From Streptomyces misionensis (GTDB taxonomy: Bacteria > Actinomycetota > Actinomycetes > Streptomycetales > Streptomycetaceae), in assembly GCF_900104815.1 (NCBI RefSeq), contig NZ_FNTD01000004.1, forward strand, positions 1,116,001 through 1,180,000: a DNA stretch of 64,000 bases, given 5' to 3'. The notes below the pieces were generated by a model that worked only from the letters and a program-made list of their open reading frames with translations, did no database searches and was not told the DNA's origin. A program made the translations under genes and the position numbers. Every line of letters begins with the position of its first letter. Within the stretch, counting starts at the first letter, position 1. Shown piece after piece: positions 16,429-25,266 of the stretch.

Positions 16429-18090
16429 ATGGTCGCCGAAGCCGCACAGGGGCCCGCAGGGTCCGCCACGCACGACGTCACCAACCAGCCCCCGCCGCTG
16501 GTCCCCTACGACGCCTCCGACGACGCCGCCCTCCTGGAGGGGCTGCGCCGGGAGGGCGCCGGGTGGGCCGAGGAGGACGTCCGCCGCCTCGGCACCCGGG
16601 CCGGCAGCGCCGAGGCCCAGGAGTGGGGCGAACAGGCCAACCGCCACGAGCCGGTGCTGCGCACCCACGACCGCTACGGCCACCGCGTCGACGAAGTCGA
16701 GTTCCACCCCGGCTGGCACCACCTGCTGCGCACGGCGGTGGAAGCGAGCCTCGCCGGTTCGGCCTGGGCGGACGAACGGCCCGGCGCCCATGTGGCCCGT
16801 ACGGCGGGCGGGCTGGTGTGGGGGCACACGGACACGGGGCACGGCTGCCCGACGTCGATGACGTACGCCGCCGTGCCCACGCTGCGCGCGCAGCCGGAGC
16901 TGGCCGAGGTCTACGAGCCGTTGCTGACCAGCCGGGAGTACGAGCCCGGGCTGCGGGTGCCGACCGGGAAGCGCGGGCTGCTCGCCGGGATGGGGATGAC
17001 CGAGAAGCAGGGCGGCTCGGACGTCCGTACCAACACCACGACGGCCACGCCCACCGGCGAGCCCGGCGTGTACACGCTGCGCGGGCACAAGTGGTTCACG
17101 TCGGCGCCGATGTGCGACGTCTTCCTGGTGCTGGCACAGGCCCCCGGCGGGCTGTCCTGCTTCCTGGTGCCCCGGGTGCTGCCCGACGGCAGCCGCAACG
17201 CCTTCCGCATCCAGCGCCTCAAGGACAAGCTGGGCAACCGGTCCAACGCCTCCTCGGAGCCGGAGTTCGACCGGACCGTGGCCTGGCTGGTGGGCCCCGA
17301 GGGGCGGGGGGTGAAGACCATCATCGAGATGGTCAACTGCACCCGTCTGGACTGTGTGATGGCCACGGCGACGCTGATGCGCAGGACGCTGGTGGAGGCC
17401 GGCCACCACGCCGGGCATCGCACCGCGTTCGGCGCCCGGCTGCTCGAACAGCCGCTGATGCGCCATGTGCTGGCCGATCTCGCGCTGGAGTCGGAGGCGG
17501 CGACCACGCTCACGCTGCGGCTGGCCGGGGCGGCGGACCGGGCGGTGCGGGGGGACGACGGTGAACGCGCCTTCCGGCGGATCGCCACGGCCGCCGGCAA
17601 GTACTGGGTGACGAAGCGGGGGCCGGCCTTCACCGCGGAGGCCCTGGAGTGCCTGGGCGGCAACGGGTACGTGGAGGACTCGGGCATGCCCCGGCACTAC
17701 CGGGAGGCCCCGCTGCTGTCGATCTGGGAGGGCTCGGGCAACGTCAACGCGCTGGACGTGCTGCGCGCCCTCGGCCGGGAACCGGGCAGCGCGGAGGCGC
17801 TGTTCGCCGAGCTGGCGCTCGCGCGCGGTGCGGACGCCCGCCTCGACGCCGCCGTGGCCTCCCTTAAGACCGAGCTGGCCGGGGCGGACCAGTTCGGCGC
17901 CCGCCGGCTGGTCGAGCGGACGGCGCTCGCCCTCCAGGCCGCCCTGCTGGTCCGCCACGCCCCGCACGCGGTCGCGGACGCCTTCTGCGCGTCCCGCCTG
18001 GGCAGCGACTGGGGCCACGCCTTCGGCACCCTCCCGGCCGGCACCGACGTCGACACGATCCTGAACCGCGCACTGCCCGGGCTCGCCTGA
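16429..18090 (+). CDS. aidB: AidB-like acyl-CoA dehydrogenase family protein
   Basis: The 553-residue protein aligns by eye along its whole length with E. coli AidB (541 residues): NQPPPLVPYD near the start, REGAGW, a FHPGWHHLL segment, GMGMTEKQGGSDVR, GHKWFTSAPMCD, LSCFLVPR, RLKDKLGNRSNASSE, QQPLMRHVL-type EQPLMRHVL, GGNGYVEDSGMPRHYREAP and SIWEGSGN. AidB is a FAD protein of the adaptive response to alkylation; it binds DNA and has weak acyl-CoA dehydrogenase activity. ATG 16429 is used; the ribosome site is weak. It is divergent from a PaaX regulator rather than linked to ada or alkB, which suggests control by a thioester or organic-acid signal. Transcription likely ends at the 18210 hairpin. 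Confidence 0.9.
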   Translation: MVAEAAQGPAGSATHDVTNQPPPLVPYDASDDAALLEGLRREGAGWAEEDVRRLGTRAGSAEAQEWGEQANRHEPVLRTHDRYGHRVDEVEFHPGWHHLLRTAVEASLAGSAWADERPGAHVARTAGGLVWGHTDTGHGCPTSMTYAAVPTLRAQPELAEVYEPLLTSREYEPGLRVPTGKRGLLAGMGMTEKQGGSDVRTNTTTATPTGEPGVYTLRGHKWFTSAPMCDVFLVLAQAPGGLSCFLVPRVLPDGSRNAFRIQRLKDKLGNRSNASSEPEFDRTVAWLVGPEGRGVKTIIEMVNCTRLDCVMATATLMRRTLVEAGHHAGHRTAFGARLLEQPLMRHVLADLALESEAATTLTLRLAGAADRAVRGDDGERAFRRIATAAGKYWVTKRGPAFTAEALECLGGNGYVEDSGMPRHYREAPLLSIWEGSGNVNALDVLRALGREPGSAEALFAELALARGADARLDAAVASLKTELAGADQFGARRLVERTALALQAALLVRHAPHAVADAFCASRLGSDWGHAFGTLPAGTDVDTILNRALPGLA

Positions 18091-18209
18091 CGGACTCGGC
18101 AAGACCCGCGGCTGCCCGACGGCCCGTCCCGCGGGCCGGGGACCGGACCGGCGGGGCGCCGGGCGAGCACAGGCCGCGGGTCCCGCACGGCGCCCCGTCC
18201 GCGATACTG

Positions 18210-18254
18210 CCGGCGTACGCCCTGCCGCGCGTCGGGCGGCAGGGCGTACGCCGG
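18210..18254 (+). terminator. Strong hairpin downstream of aidB
   Basis: An 18-bp perfect inverted repeat begins CCGGCGTACGCCCTG (18210-18227) and is mirrored at 18237-18254 around a 9-nt loop. It lies 120 nt after the aidB stop. There is no U-tract, as is usual for actinomycete terminators. It could act in both directions; the next gene on the other strand ends at 18685. Confidence 0.7.
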
Positions 18255-18402
18255 GGGGCGGGGCGGCCGCCGGAGAGCGGGGGGCGAGACGGACGCCGGG
18301 GGCGGGCGGCGGGACGGGTGCCGGGGGCGGGCGGCGGGACGGGCGCCGGAGGGCGGGTGCCGAGCGGGCGGCGAGCGGGGCCGCCGAGCGTGCGGCGGTG
18401 AG

Positions 18403-18610
18403 GTGTCGGGAGACGGCAGGCGGCAGGCGGCTGATCGTGGGGCGCGCGGCGGCGCACGGCGGTGCGGTGTCGGGACACGGCAGGCGGCAGCTTGCGGTGC
18501 GACGGCGCGGTGCCGGGAGACGGCAGGCGGCCCAACCACGGTGGTGCGACGGCGCGGTGCCGGGACACGAAAGGCTGCTCAACCACGGTGGTGCCACGAC
18601 GCACGGCGCC
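18403..18610. repeat. Degenerate tandem repeat region
   Basis: A GTGTCGGGAGACGGCAGGCG-like unit recurs at 18403, 18467, 18510 and 18557, spaced 64, 43 and 47 nt, with substitutions. The last two copies are followed by an almost identical AACCACGGTGGTGC block at 18534 and 18581, itself near-palindromic. The region lies in the gap between aidB and the Rv1733c-like gene. No reading frame here looks coding. Copy number may differ among strains. Confidence 0.6.
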
Positions 18611-18684
18611 CTGGGGCCGGTGCAGGCGCGCAGGCCCCCGTACTCCTCTGCCGGCGGCGCAGTCACCTCCCGAAGCGCCCCCGG

Positions 18685-19275
18685 TCACACCATGCGCCCC
18701 CACTGCGGGCCCAGCCGGGCCCATTCCGTGTCCCAGGCGGTCAGCCGGCGGCGTTCCAGGCGGACGCGGAGGAGCAGGCCGCCGCTGAAGGGGACGAGCG
18801 CGGTGGCGGCGCCCGCCAGGCCGCCGAGGAAGGCGGCCCGCAGGGCGGCCTGGCCGGGCGTGACGGGGCTGTCGACGAGGTGGCCCCGGTGATCGGTCCA
18901 GACGGTGACCCGGGCACCGGCCTCGCTGCCCGGCACCACCCGGACCCGGCCGGTGCGGGCGGAGCCGTCGGCCGCCGTCCAGCGCACCTCGGCCCAGACC
19001 CGTTCCCCGGGCAACGGGTTCCGGCGCGCCGCGGACGCTTGAGGGGCCTGCGCGACCAGGTGGGCGACGGCCGGGTGCCGGCCCGCGCGCTGGTGGGCCA
19101 GTCCGTCCGACATGGAGCGGGCCACCGTCACCCCGGCGAGCGACCCGGCCAGCACGGTGAGCAGCCAGACGCCCAGCACCAGCCAGCCCTCCACGACGTC
19201 CGCCCGACGTCTGAGCGGGTTGCGCCGCCAGCGCCAGAGCCACACCCTCGGTCCGCGCAACGCCGTCCTCCCCAC
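18685..19275 (-). CDS. Rv1733c-like membrane protein
   Basis: The 196-residue protein has two membrane helices, one near residues 28-50 (GWLVLGVWLLTVLAGSLAGV) and one near 150-170, flanking an extracytoplasmic beta-rich region with LPGERVWAEVRWTAADGS, TVWTDHRGHLVD and the Arg-rich WLWRWRRNPLRRRAD motif before the first helix. This is the arrangement of mycobacterial Rv1733c and its many Streptomyces paralogues, whose function is unknown. Start GTG 19275 gives the conserved Arg/Trp lead; a start at the later GTGTGGCTC is possible. It is monocistronic and divergent from the BNR-repeat gene. Confidence 0.8.
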   Translation of the reverse strand: MGRTALRGPRVWLWRWRRNPLRRRADVVEGWLVLGVWLLTVLAGSLAGVTVARSMSDGLAHQRAGRHPAVAHLVAQAPQASAARRNPLPGERVWAEVRWTAADGSARTGRVRVVPGSEAGARVTVWTDHRGHLVDSPVTPGQAALRAAFLGGLAGAATALVPFSGGLLLRVRLERRRLTAWDTEWARLGPQWGRMV

Positions 19276-19512
19276 GAACTCGCCGGCCGGCCTGACCGCC
19301 CGCCCGTGACAAACCGTCACTCCGACGGTCGCACGCCGCACCCGCTTCCCGCAGGCACATGCGGGAACGGAACCGGTATCTCCCCGTCCGGGACCGCCGA
19401 CACCCCTGTGAGCTGGGTCGACGTCCGCTCCTGAGGAGACTGTCAGTGGTGGGGTGCACACTGGCCGACAACTGACGACAACTGGGACAAAGGCGTCCCG
19501 GAGGTGATCGGC

Positions 19513-20601
19513 ATGACCGAGGTACTGCTGGCGGTGGGCACCCGCAAAGGCCTGTTCATCGGACGGCGCCGGGGCCAGGGCCCCTGGGAGTTCGACGAAA
19601 GCCCGTACTTCAACGCGCAGGCCGTCTATTCGGTCGCGATCGACACCCGGTCCGGCACCCCGCGGCTGCTCGCGGGCGGCGACAGCGCCCACTGGGGACC
19701 GTCGGTGTTCCACTCCGACGACCTGGGCCGCACCTGGACCGAGCCGCCGAGGCCGGCCGTCAGGTTCCCCAAGGACACCGGCGCCTCCCTGGAGCGCGTC
19801 TGGCAGTTGCACCCGGCCGCCGCCGAACCCGACGTCGTGTACGCGGGCACCGAACCGGCCGCGCTGTACCGCTCGGCGGACCGCGGCGAGAGCTTCGAAC
19901 TGGTCCGGCCGCTGTGGGAGCACCCCACCCGCTCCCGCTGGGTGCCGGGCGGCGGCGGTGAGGGGCTGCACACGGTGCTCACGGACGCGCGCGACAAGGC
20001 CGCGCTGACGGTCGCCGTCTCCGCCGCCGGCGTGTTCCGCACCACCGACGGCGGGGCGAGCTGGACACCGTCCAACTCGGGGGTGTCAGCGGTGTTCCTG
20101 CCGGACCCGGACCCCGAGTTCGGCCAGTGCGTGCACAAGGTCGCGCGGGACGCGGCCGACCCGGACCGGCTGTACCTCCAGAACCACTGGGGGGTGTACC
20201 GCAGCGACGACGCGGGCGCGCACTGGACCGACATCGGCGCGGGCCTGCCGTCCACGTTCGGCTTCGCGGCGGCCGCGCACCCGCGCCGCGGCGGCACGGC
20301 GTACGTCTTCCCGATCAACGCGGACAGCGACCGCGTGCCCGCCGGCCGGCGCTGCCGGGTCTTCCGCACGGCCGACGGCGGCGGCTCCTGGGAGCCCCTG
20401 ACCCGGGGCCTGCCGACCGGGGACCACTACGGCACGGTGCTGCGGGACGCCCTGTGCACCGACGACGCCGACCCGGCGGGCGTGTACTTCGGCAATCGCA
20501 ACGGCGAGGTGTTCGCCTCGGCCGACGACGGCGACAGCTGGCGGCAGGTGGCCGCGCACCTGCCGGACGTGCTGTGCGTGCGCGCCGCGGTGGTCGGCTG
20601 A
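19513..20601 (+). CDS. BNR/WD40-like beta-propeller protein
   Basis: The 362-residue protein contains several Asp-box (BNR) repeats, S/FxDxGxTW: FHSDDLGRTWTEP, YRSADRGESFEL, FRTTDGGASWTP, YRSDDAGAHWTD, FRTADGGGSWEP and FASADDGDSWRQ, spaced as in a six- or seven-bladed propeller like sialidases and VPS10-type glycosidase relatives. No signal peptide and none of the sialidase Arg triad is evident, so a cytosolic, possibly non-catalytic propeller is likely. ATG 19513 is preceded by GGAGG at 8 nt; an upstream in-frame GTG overlaps that site and was rejected. The upstream 237 nt hold a GTGAC-n5-GTCAC repeat at about 19308-19322 but no clear promoter. Confidence 0.82.
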   Translation: MTEVLLAVGTRKGLFIGRRRGQGPWEFDESPYFNAQAVYSVAIDTRSGTPRLLAGGDSAHWGPSVFHSDDLGRTWTEPPRPAVRFPKDTGASLERVWQLHPAAAEPDVVYAGTEPAALYRSADRGESFELVRPLWEHPTRSRWVPGGGGEGLHTVLTDARDKAALTVAVSAAGVFRTTDGGASWTPSNSGVSAVFLPDPDPEFGQCVHKVARDAADPDRLYLQNHWGVYRSDDAGAHWTDIGAGLPSTFGFAAAAHPRRGGTAYVFPINADSDRVPAGRRCRVFRTADGGGSWEPLTRGLPTGDHYGTVLRDALCTDDADPAGVYFGNRNGEVFASADDGDSWRQVAAHLPDVLCVRAAVVG

Positions 20602-20742
20602 CGGCGGGTGCGGAGCGGACGGCGGGCCGTCGCGGAACGGGGGAGACGTGCAGCGCTCACGGATGCGGCGAGGGCCGGGTGTCCGGCCGTGTTCCGGTCA
20701 TCGGTTGATCACCGGCCGGTTCACGGCAGTAGGGTGACGCCC

Positions 20743-21420
20743 GTGGCACCACGACCCTTGCATGAAATCGTCGAACCGGGCTGGGCGAAGGCCCTGGAAC
20801 CCGTGGCCGGACGGATCGCCCAGATGGGCGACTTCCTGCGCGCGGAGATCGCCGCGGGACGCACCTACCTCCCGGCCGGGGCCAACGTCCTGCGGGCCTT
20901 CCAGCAACCCTTCGACGAGGTAAGGGTCCTGATCGTCGGTCAGGATCCCTATCCCACCCCCGGGCACGCGGTGGGCCTGTCGTTCTCGGTCGCCCCCGAG
21001 GTACGGCCGCTGCCGCCGAGCCTGATCAACATCTACCGCGAGCTGCACCAGGACCTGGGTCTGCCGCAGCCGTCCAACGGCGACCTCACCCCCTGGACCC
21101 AGCAGGGCGTCCTGCTGCTGAACCGGGCGCTGACCACCGCGCCGCGCAGCCCGGGCGCCCATCGCGGCAAGGGCTGGGAGGAGGTCACCGAGCAGGCGAT
21201 CCGGGCACTGGCGGCCCGCGGCAAGCCGCTGGTGTCCATCCTGTGGGGCCGTGACGCCCGCAATCTGCGCCCGCTGCTGGGGAACCTGCCGGCGGTGGAG
21301 TCCGCGCATCCCTCGCCCATGTCGGCCGACCGCGGTTTCTTCGGCTCACGGCCCTTCAGCCGGGCCAACGAGCTGCTGATCCAGCAGGGCGGACAGCCCG
21401 TGGACTGGCGCCTGCCGTGA
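20743..21420 (+). CDS. ung: Uracil-DNA glycosylase
   Basis: The 225-residue protein carries the family 1 UDG motifs: [18 protein letters not shown], with the water-activating Asp near residue 68, a LLLNRALTT strand, and the minor-groove intercalation loop [21 protein letters not shown] with the catalytic His near 189. It removes uracil from DNA to start base-excision repair in the cytoplasm. GTG 20743 lies 7 nt after a TAGGGT box (20730-20735), so the transcript is probably leaderless. The stop overlaps the next start by 4 nt (GTGA), coupling it to the BadF-type kinase. Confidence 0.95.
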   Translation: MAPRPLHEIVEPGWAKALEPVAGRIAQMGDFLRAEIAAGRTYLPAGANVLRAFQQPFDEVRVLIVGQDPYPTPGHAVGLSFSVAPEVRPLPPSLINIYRELHQDLGLPQPSNGDLTPWTQQGVLLLNRALTTAPRSPGAHRGKGWEEVTEQAIRALAARGKPLVSILWGRDARNLRPLLGNLPAVESAHPSPMSADRGFFGSRPFSRANELLIQQGGQPVDWRLP

Positions 21421-22460
21421 CGGCCGCCGGGTATCTCGCCGTGGACTCCGGCGGTTCCGGCCTCCGGGTCGCCGTCGGCGTTCCGGGCCGGGCGCCGTCG
21501 GCACAGCGGGAGACCCGGGAGCCGGTCCGCACCGGCGCGCGGGGCATCGACCCCGGCCATCTGATGACCCAACTGGCGCCCCTGGCCCGGGACCTGGCGG
21601 CGCGGGCGGGCGTGACCGAACTGGGTACGGCCGTCATCGGCGCCGCCGGGTTCGCCACCCTGGGCGACGCGTTGCGCGCCGAACTGCCGCACGCCCTCGC
21701 CCGTGAGCTGGGGGTGGCGCGGGCGGCGCTGGCCGCCGACGCCGTCACCGCCTATGCCGGCGCGCTCGGCACCCGGCCGGGCGCGGTGCTCGCCGGGGGC
21801 ACCGGACTGATCGCCATCGGCACCGACCTCACTGCCTGGCGCCGGGCCGACGGCTGGGGGCATCTGCTGGGCGACTGCGGGGGCGGCGCCTGGATCGGCC
21901 GGGCCGGTCTGGAGGCGGCACTGCGCGCCCACGACGGCCGCGACGGCGGCTCCGGCCCGCTGCTGCGGTCCGCCGAGAAACGGTTCGGGCCGGTGCGCGA
22001 ACTGCCGGGCAGGCTCTATCCGCGGCCCGACCGGCCCGCCGTACTCGCCTCGTTCGCGCCCCTGGTGGCCGAGTGCGCCGAGCACGACCCGGTCGCGGCG
22101 GACATCCTGCGCGCGGCCGCCCGGCACATGGCCGATTCCGCCGCGGCCGTCTGCCCGCCCGACGGCCGGCCGGAAGTGGCGCTCACCGGCGGCCTGTCCA
22201 AGATGGGCGACCCCCTGCTGGTCCCGCTGCGCGAGGAGCTGGCGCGCCGGCTGCCGCATGCCCGGCAGGTGCTCCCCGAGGGCGACCCGCTGCACGGCGC
22301 GGTACGGATCGCGACCGAGCTGGCGGCCGGGCGGCTCACGCTGCCGGGTGAACCGACGATGCTGCACGTCGTCACCGCCACCCGTACGCGATCAGACAAA
22401 ACCGGACGGATACCGCTCACCCGCCCCCTCCCCGAACAGGAGGGCCCGATGAGCCAGTAA
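21417..22460 (+). CDS. BadF/BadG-type ATPase, N-acetylglucosamine kinase-like
   Basis: The 347-residue protein has an ASKHA sugar-kinase fold: [14 protein letters not shown] (phosphate 1 motif), [23 protein letters not shown] and [16 protein letters not shown] (the signature of eukaryotic-type GlcNAc kinases and the BadF/BadG family), and a C-terminal [15 protein letters not shown] adenosine motif. The likely role is ATP-dependent phosphorylation of an amino sugar, perhaps salvaged from peptidoglycan or chitin. It is translationally coupled to ung by a 4-nt overlap. The C-terminal 40 residues after the fold are Arg/Thr/Pro rich. Substrate is not proven. Confidence 0.85.
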   Translation: MTAAGYLAVDSGGSGLRVAVGVPGRAPSAQRETREPVRTGARGIDPGHLMTQLAPLARDLAARAGVTELGTAVIGAAGFATLGDALRAELPHALARELGVARAALAADAVTAYAGALGTRPGAVLAGGTGLIAIGTDLTAWRRADGWGHLLGDCGGGAWIGRAGLEAALRAHDGRDGGSGPLLRSAEKRFGPVRELPGRLYPRPDRPAVLASFAPLVAECAEHDPVAADILRAAARHMADSAAAVCPPDGRPEVALTGGLSKMGDPLLVPLREELARRLPHARQVLPEGDPLHGAVRIATELAAGRLTLPGEPTMLHVVTATRTRSDKTGRIPLTRPLPEQEGPMSQ

Positions 22461-22471
22461 CATGCGGCGCC

Positions 22472-23398
22472 ATGAGCTCCTCCACTGGACCCGCGTCCGG
22501 CCTGCCTGTTCGAATGCCGCGACCCCGCCAGCCCGGACGGCACCGCCGGCCGGAACCGCTGGTGGCTCCCGAGGGTGCGCCCGCGCTCGTCCTCGCGGTG
22601 CCCGGTGTGCCCAGCGCCGCCACCCGCGGCCTCGCCGAGGAGGTCGTGAGCATCGCCCGTTCCGAGCTGCCGGGCCTCGACGCCCGGATCGGCTACCTGG
22701 ACGGTGACGACAACGAGTTCCCCGCGCTGCGGTCGGTGCTGGCACGTGCCGCCGAGGAGCGCACGGCCCGCTACGAGCAGGCCGTCGCCGCCGGGGTCGA
22801 GGGCGTCAGCGAGCCCGACGGCCCGGTCGCGGTGGTCGTCCCGCTGCTGGCCGGTCCGGACAACGCGCTGCTGCGGCAGATCCGGCAGTCGGTGATGGAC
22901 AGCCGGGTCGCCGCCGAGCTGACCGATGCCCTCGGCCCGCACCCGCTGCTCGCCGAGGCGCTGCACGTACGGCTGTCGGAGGCGGGTCTGGCCCGCGCCG
23001 ACCGCGCCCGGCTGTTCACCGTGGCCACGGCCGCCGACGGCATCGTCCTGGCCTCCGTGGGCGGCGAGGAGGCCGTGCAGGCGGCCGGGATCACCGGCAT
23101 GCTGCTCGCCGCGCGGCTGGCCGTGCCGGTGATGGCGGCGGCCCTGGACCAGGAGGGCTCCATCTCCTCCGTGGCCGAGCAGCTGCGCGCCGCCGGTTCG
23201 CAGCAGCTGGCGCTCGCGCCGTACCTGGTCGGCCCGGAGATCGACGCGGCGCTGCTCACGGCCGCCGCCGAGGAGGCGGGCTGTGCCACGGCCGAGCCGC
23301 TGGGCGCGTACCCCGCGATCGGCAAGTTGGCCCTGGCCAAGTACACGACGGCCCTGGGCATCGCCCCCCAGCAGCCCCAGGGCACCCCGGTGCGCTGA
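22472..23398 (+). CDS. CbiX/SirB-like chelatase-fold protein
   Basis: The 308-residue protein has a disordered Arg/Pro start, then duplicated chelatase half-domains: APALVLAVPGVPSAATRGLAEEV ... VAVVVPLLAGPDNALLRQIRQSV and a second half ending PYLVGPEIDAAL and AEPLGAYPAIGKLALAKYT. The pattern matches sirohydrochlorin chelatase/CbiX relatives, though the usual HGS motif at the first strand reads VPGVPSA, so the metal-binding His is absent and catalysis is doubtful. ATG 22472 lies 8 nt after a TAACAT box (22458-22463), suggesting a leaderless mRNA. It is followed by a good terminator. Confidence 0.8.
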   Translation: MSSSTGPASGLPVRMPRPRQPGRHRRPEPLVAPEGAPALVLAVPGVPSAATRGLAEEVVSIARSELPGLDARIGYLDGDDNEFPALRSVLARAAEERTARYEQAVAAGVEGVSEPDGPVAVVVPLLAGPDNALLRQIRQSVMDSRVAAELTDALGPHPLLAEALHVRLSEAGLARADRARLFTVATAADGIVLASVGGEEAVQAAGITGMLLAARLAVPVMAAALDQEGSISSVAEQLRAAGSQQLALAPYLVGPEIDAALLTAAAEEAGCATAEPLGAYPAIGKLALAKYTTALGIAPQQPQGTPVR

Positions 23399-23419
23399 CC
23401 GCGCCCGGACTGACGAGCG

Positions 23420-23449
23420 GGGCCCGCTCCCTTCGGGGGCGGGCCCTTT
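23420..23449 (+). terminator. Intrinsic terminator
   Basis: GGGCCCGC (23420-23427) pairs with GCGGGCCC (23439-23446), extended inside by CCC/GGG around a TTCG loop, and is followed by TTT. It lies between two convergent stops, 22 nt after the CbiX-like gene and 20 nt from the lactonase stop, so it could serve both. Confidence 0.85.
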
Positions 23450-23465
23450 CGCCTGTCCCGGGCGC

Positions 23466-24506
23466 TTACCGGAAGACGACGCAGGAGGCGGCGGCCACCT
23501 GCACCGAGCCGTCGTACCGGGGCAGTCCGGTCGCCTGGTCCACGGTGAACCAGCTGACGTCGCCGGAGCGTTCGTTGGCCACGTACAGGAAGCCGTCGTG
23601 CTCGGCCAGGGCGCGGGGCCAGTGTCCGCCGCAGGGCACGGTGGCGAGCGGGCGCAGACCGTCCGGTTCGACGGCGAGCACCGACAGGACGTCCTCGCCG
23701 CGCGTCGCGGCCCACACGAAGCGGCCGTCGGGCGACGCGACGATCCCCGAGGGGTAGGCGTCGCCGGCCGGGGCGCCCGGCAGCAGCGGGACCTCGCTGA
23801 GCGGCTTCAGCGAGCCGTTCGCGGCGTCCCAGCGGCACACCGTCACCGTGGGGGTCAGTTCGTTGACGACGTAGGCGTGTTCGCCGTCGGGATGGAAGGC
23901 CAGGTGGCGGGGCCCGGAGCCGGGCCGCAGCGCGCACTCGCGGTGCAGGGTGGGGGTGCCCGCCTCCAGGGTGCACACCCGCACCGAGTCGGTGCCGAGG
24001 TCGACGCTGACGGCCCAGCGGCCGCTCGGGTCGGGCTGCACCTGATGGGCGTGCGGGCCCCGCTGGCGCCGGTCGTGCGGGCCGGAGCCGGTGTGCTGGA
24101 GCCGGCCGGACGGTTTCGCGGCCAGGGTGCCGTCGGGGCGCAGGGGTACGGCGGTGACGCTGCCGCAGCCGTAGTTGGCGGTGAGCACGTGCCCGGCGTA
24201 CAGGCCGAGGTGGGTGGGGCCGCTGCCGTCCACCGGCACGGGCGGCCCGGCGAGTTCCGGCCGGCCGCCGTTCACCCGGAAGGCGGCGACGGCGCCCTCG
24301 GCCGTCTCGCTGACCGCGTAGAGCATGTCCCCGTCCGGGGAGAGGGCCAGGTAGGAGGGGTCCGGTACGTCGTTCACGGCGGAGACGAGGGTGAGGGCGC
24401 CGCCTCCCGGCGCGACCTCGGCCGTCACCAGTCCCGGTCCGCCTGCCGCCGTGAACGAGCCGATGAACGCCTGCCGTCCGCCCGCCCTGTCGCCGCCCTG
24501 TACCAC
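23466..24506 (-). CDS. Lactonase family (6-phosphogluconolactonase-type beta-propeller) protein
   Basis: The 346-residue protein begins AFIGSFTAAGGPGL and shows propeller blades with recurring LALSPDGDMLYAV, VDPSGRW-like QPDPSGRWAVSV, HLAFHPDGEHAYVVNE and SPDGRFVWAATRG, the pattern of the YbhE/Pgl lactonase family. The conserved HxHQV segment (PHAHQVQPDP) is present. Members hydrolyse 6-phosphogluconolactone or related lactones, mostly in the cytosol. GTG 24506 is preceded by a purine-rich AAAGGGGA site. Substrate is inferred from family only. Confidence 0.88.
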   Translation of the reverse strand: MVQGGDRAGGRQAFIGSFTAAGGPGLVTAEVAPGGGALTLVSAVNDVPDPSYLALSPDGDMLYAVSETAEGAVAAFRVNGGRPELAGPPVPVDGSGPTHLGLYAGHVLTANYGCGSVTAVPLRPDGTLAAKPSGRLQHTGSGPHDRRQRGPHAHQVQPDPSGRWAVSVDLGTDSVRVCTLEAGTPTLHRECALRPGSGPRHLAFHPDGEHAYVVNELTPTVTVCRWDAANGSLKPLSEVPLLPGAPAGDAYPSGIVASPDGRFVWAATRGEDVLSVLAVEPDGLRPLATVPCGGHWPRALAEHDGFLYVANERSGDVSWFTVDQATGLPRYDGSVQVAAASCVVFR

Positions 24507-24574
24507 CGCTGTCCCCTTTCCGTCGGGCCTGTTCCGCGCCGACGGTAGCAGCCCCCGGGCGCCGGTCTAGACCA

Positions 24575-24800
24575 AGAGGACGGCGTGGGGCGGGAGTTCT
24601 TCCGGAGCCTAGGGCCGGGGGCGCGCAGGCCCGCCAGCGCGGTTTCGAAGAGAGGTAGCAGGTAGTCGGGGGATTCGTTGAGCTTGGCGATCGCGACGAT
24701 CAGGTCGAAGATCTGCTCAAGTGAGGTCGTCGCGGATGCGCCCGGCCTGCTGGGCAGCGGCCGGCAGGGGGCGGCCCGCCTCGACGGCGCGGGCGCGGTG
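24575..24800 (-). pseudogene. C-terminal remnant of a TetR family regulator
   Basis: The minus strand encodes SLEQIFDLIVAIAKLNESPD and LLPLFETALAGLRA, a typical TetR C-terminal regulatory domain ending. Upstream the match continues as AQQAGRIRDDL but in a different frame, so there is a frameshift near 24722, and the DNA-binding half is missing altogether. No in-frame stop follows the domain at the usual place. It lies back to back with the MFS remnant, whose front half is also missing. Confidence 0.65.
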
Positions 24801-25154
24801 GCCGGTGACGCCGTGGCCGCCGGTGTGCTGGTCGGCGCCGGGACGAGCCTGATCATGATGCCCGCCGTCGTCGCGGCCACCAGCGGCATCGATCCCCGCG
24901 ACGCCGGCGTGGCCTCCGGCCTGATCAACATGTGCCGCCAGCTCGGCGCGGCCCTCGGCCTGGCCGCACTGGTCACCGTCGCCACCACCGTCACCGGCCA
25001 CAGCGACGGCTCTGGCGACGCGGCCGTCGTGGACGGTGACCGCACCGCCTTCCACGCCGTCGCCGCCCTCAGCCTCCTCGGCACGGGCCCGGCGCTGCTG
25101 CTGAGGACGGCCCAGGACGACGAGGGCCGGCCGCAGCCGCCCGACGCCGCCTGA
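24801..25154 (+). pseudogene. C-terminal remnant of an MFS drug transporter
   Basis: The plus strand encodes about the last 115 residues of a DHA2/EmrB-type exporter: VLVGAGTSLIMMPAVVAATS, the GVASGLINMCRQLGAALGL helix with its conserved NxxRQxGxxxG, and a final helix AVAALSLLGTGPALLL, ending at a proper TGA (25152-25154). The first twelve or so helices are missing. Sequence left of about 24800 belongs to the TetR remnant on the other strand, so the deletion joined the two genes inside their coding regions. Confidence 0.75.
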
Positions 25155-25266
25155 CCACCCCACCGCCCGGCCTGCTCGCAAGACGTGTCGGAGACGGGCC
25201 CTGGTGCGGTGGCGTCCACCGGAGCGACCGCGTCGCCCGCCCCGGTCAGCTGGACCCGCGCGACCG

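Noticed and set aside
18403..18610. Possible CRISPR array
   Set aside because: Repeat units diverge and spacing varies from 43 to 64; no spacers of uniform length and no cas gene.
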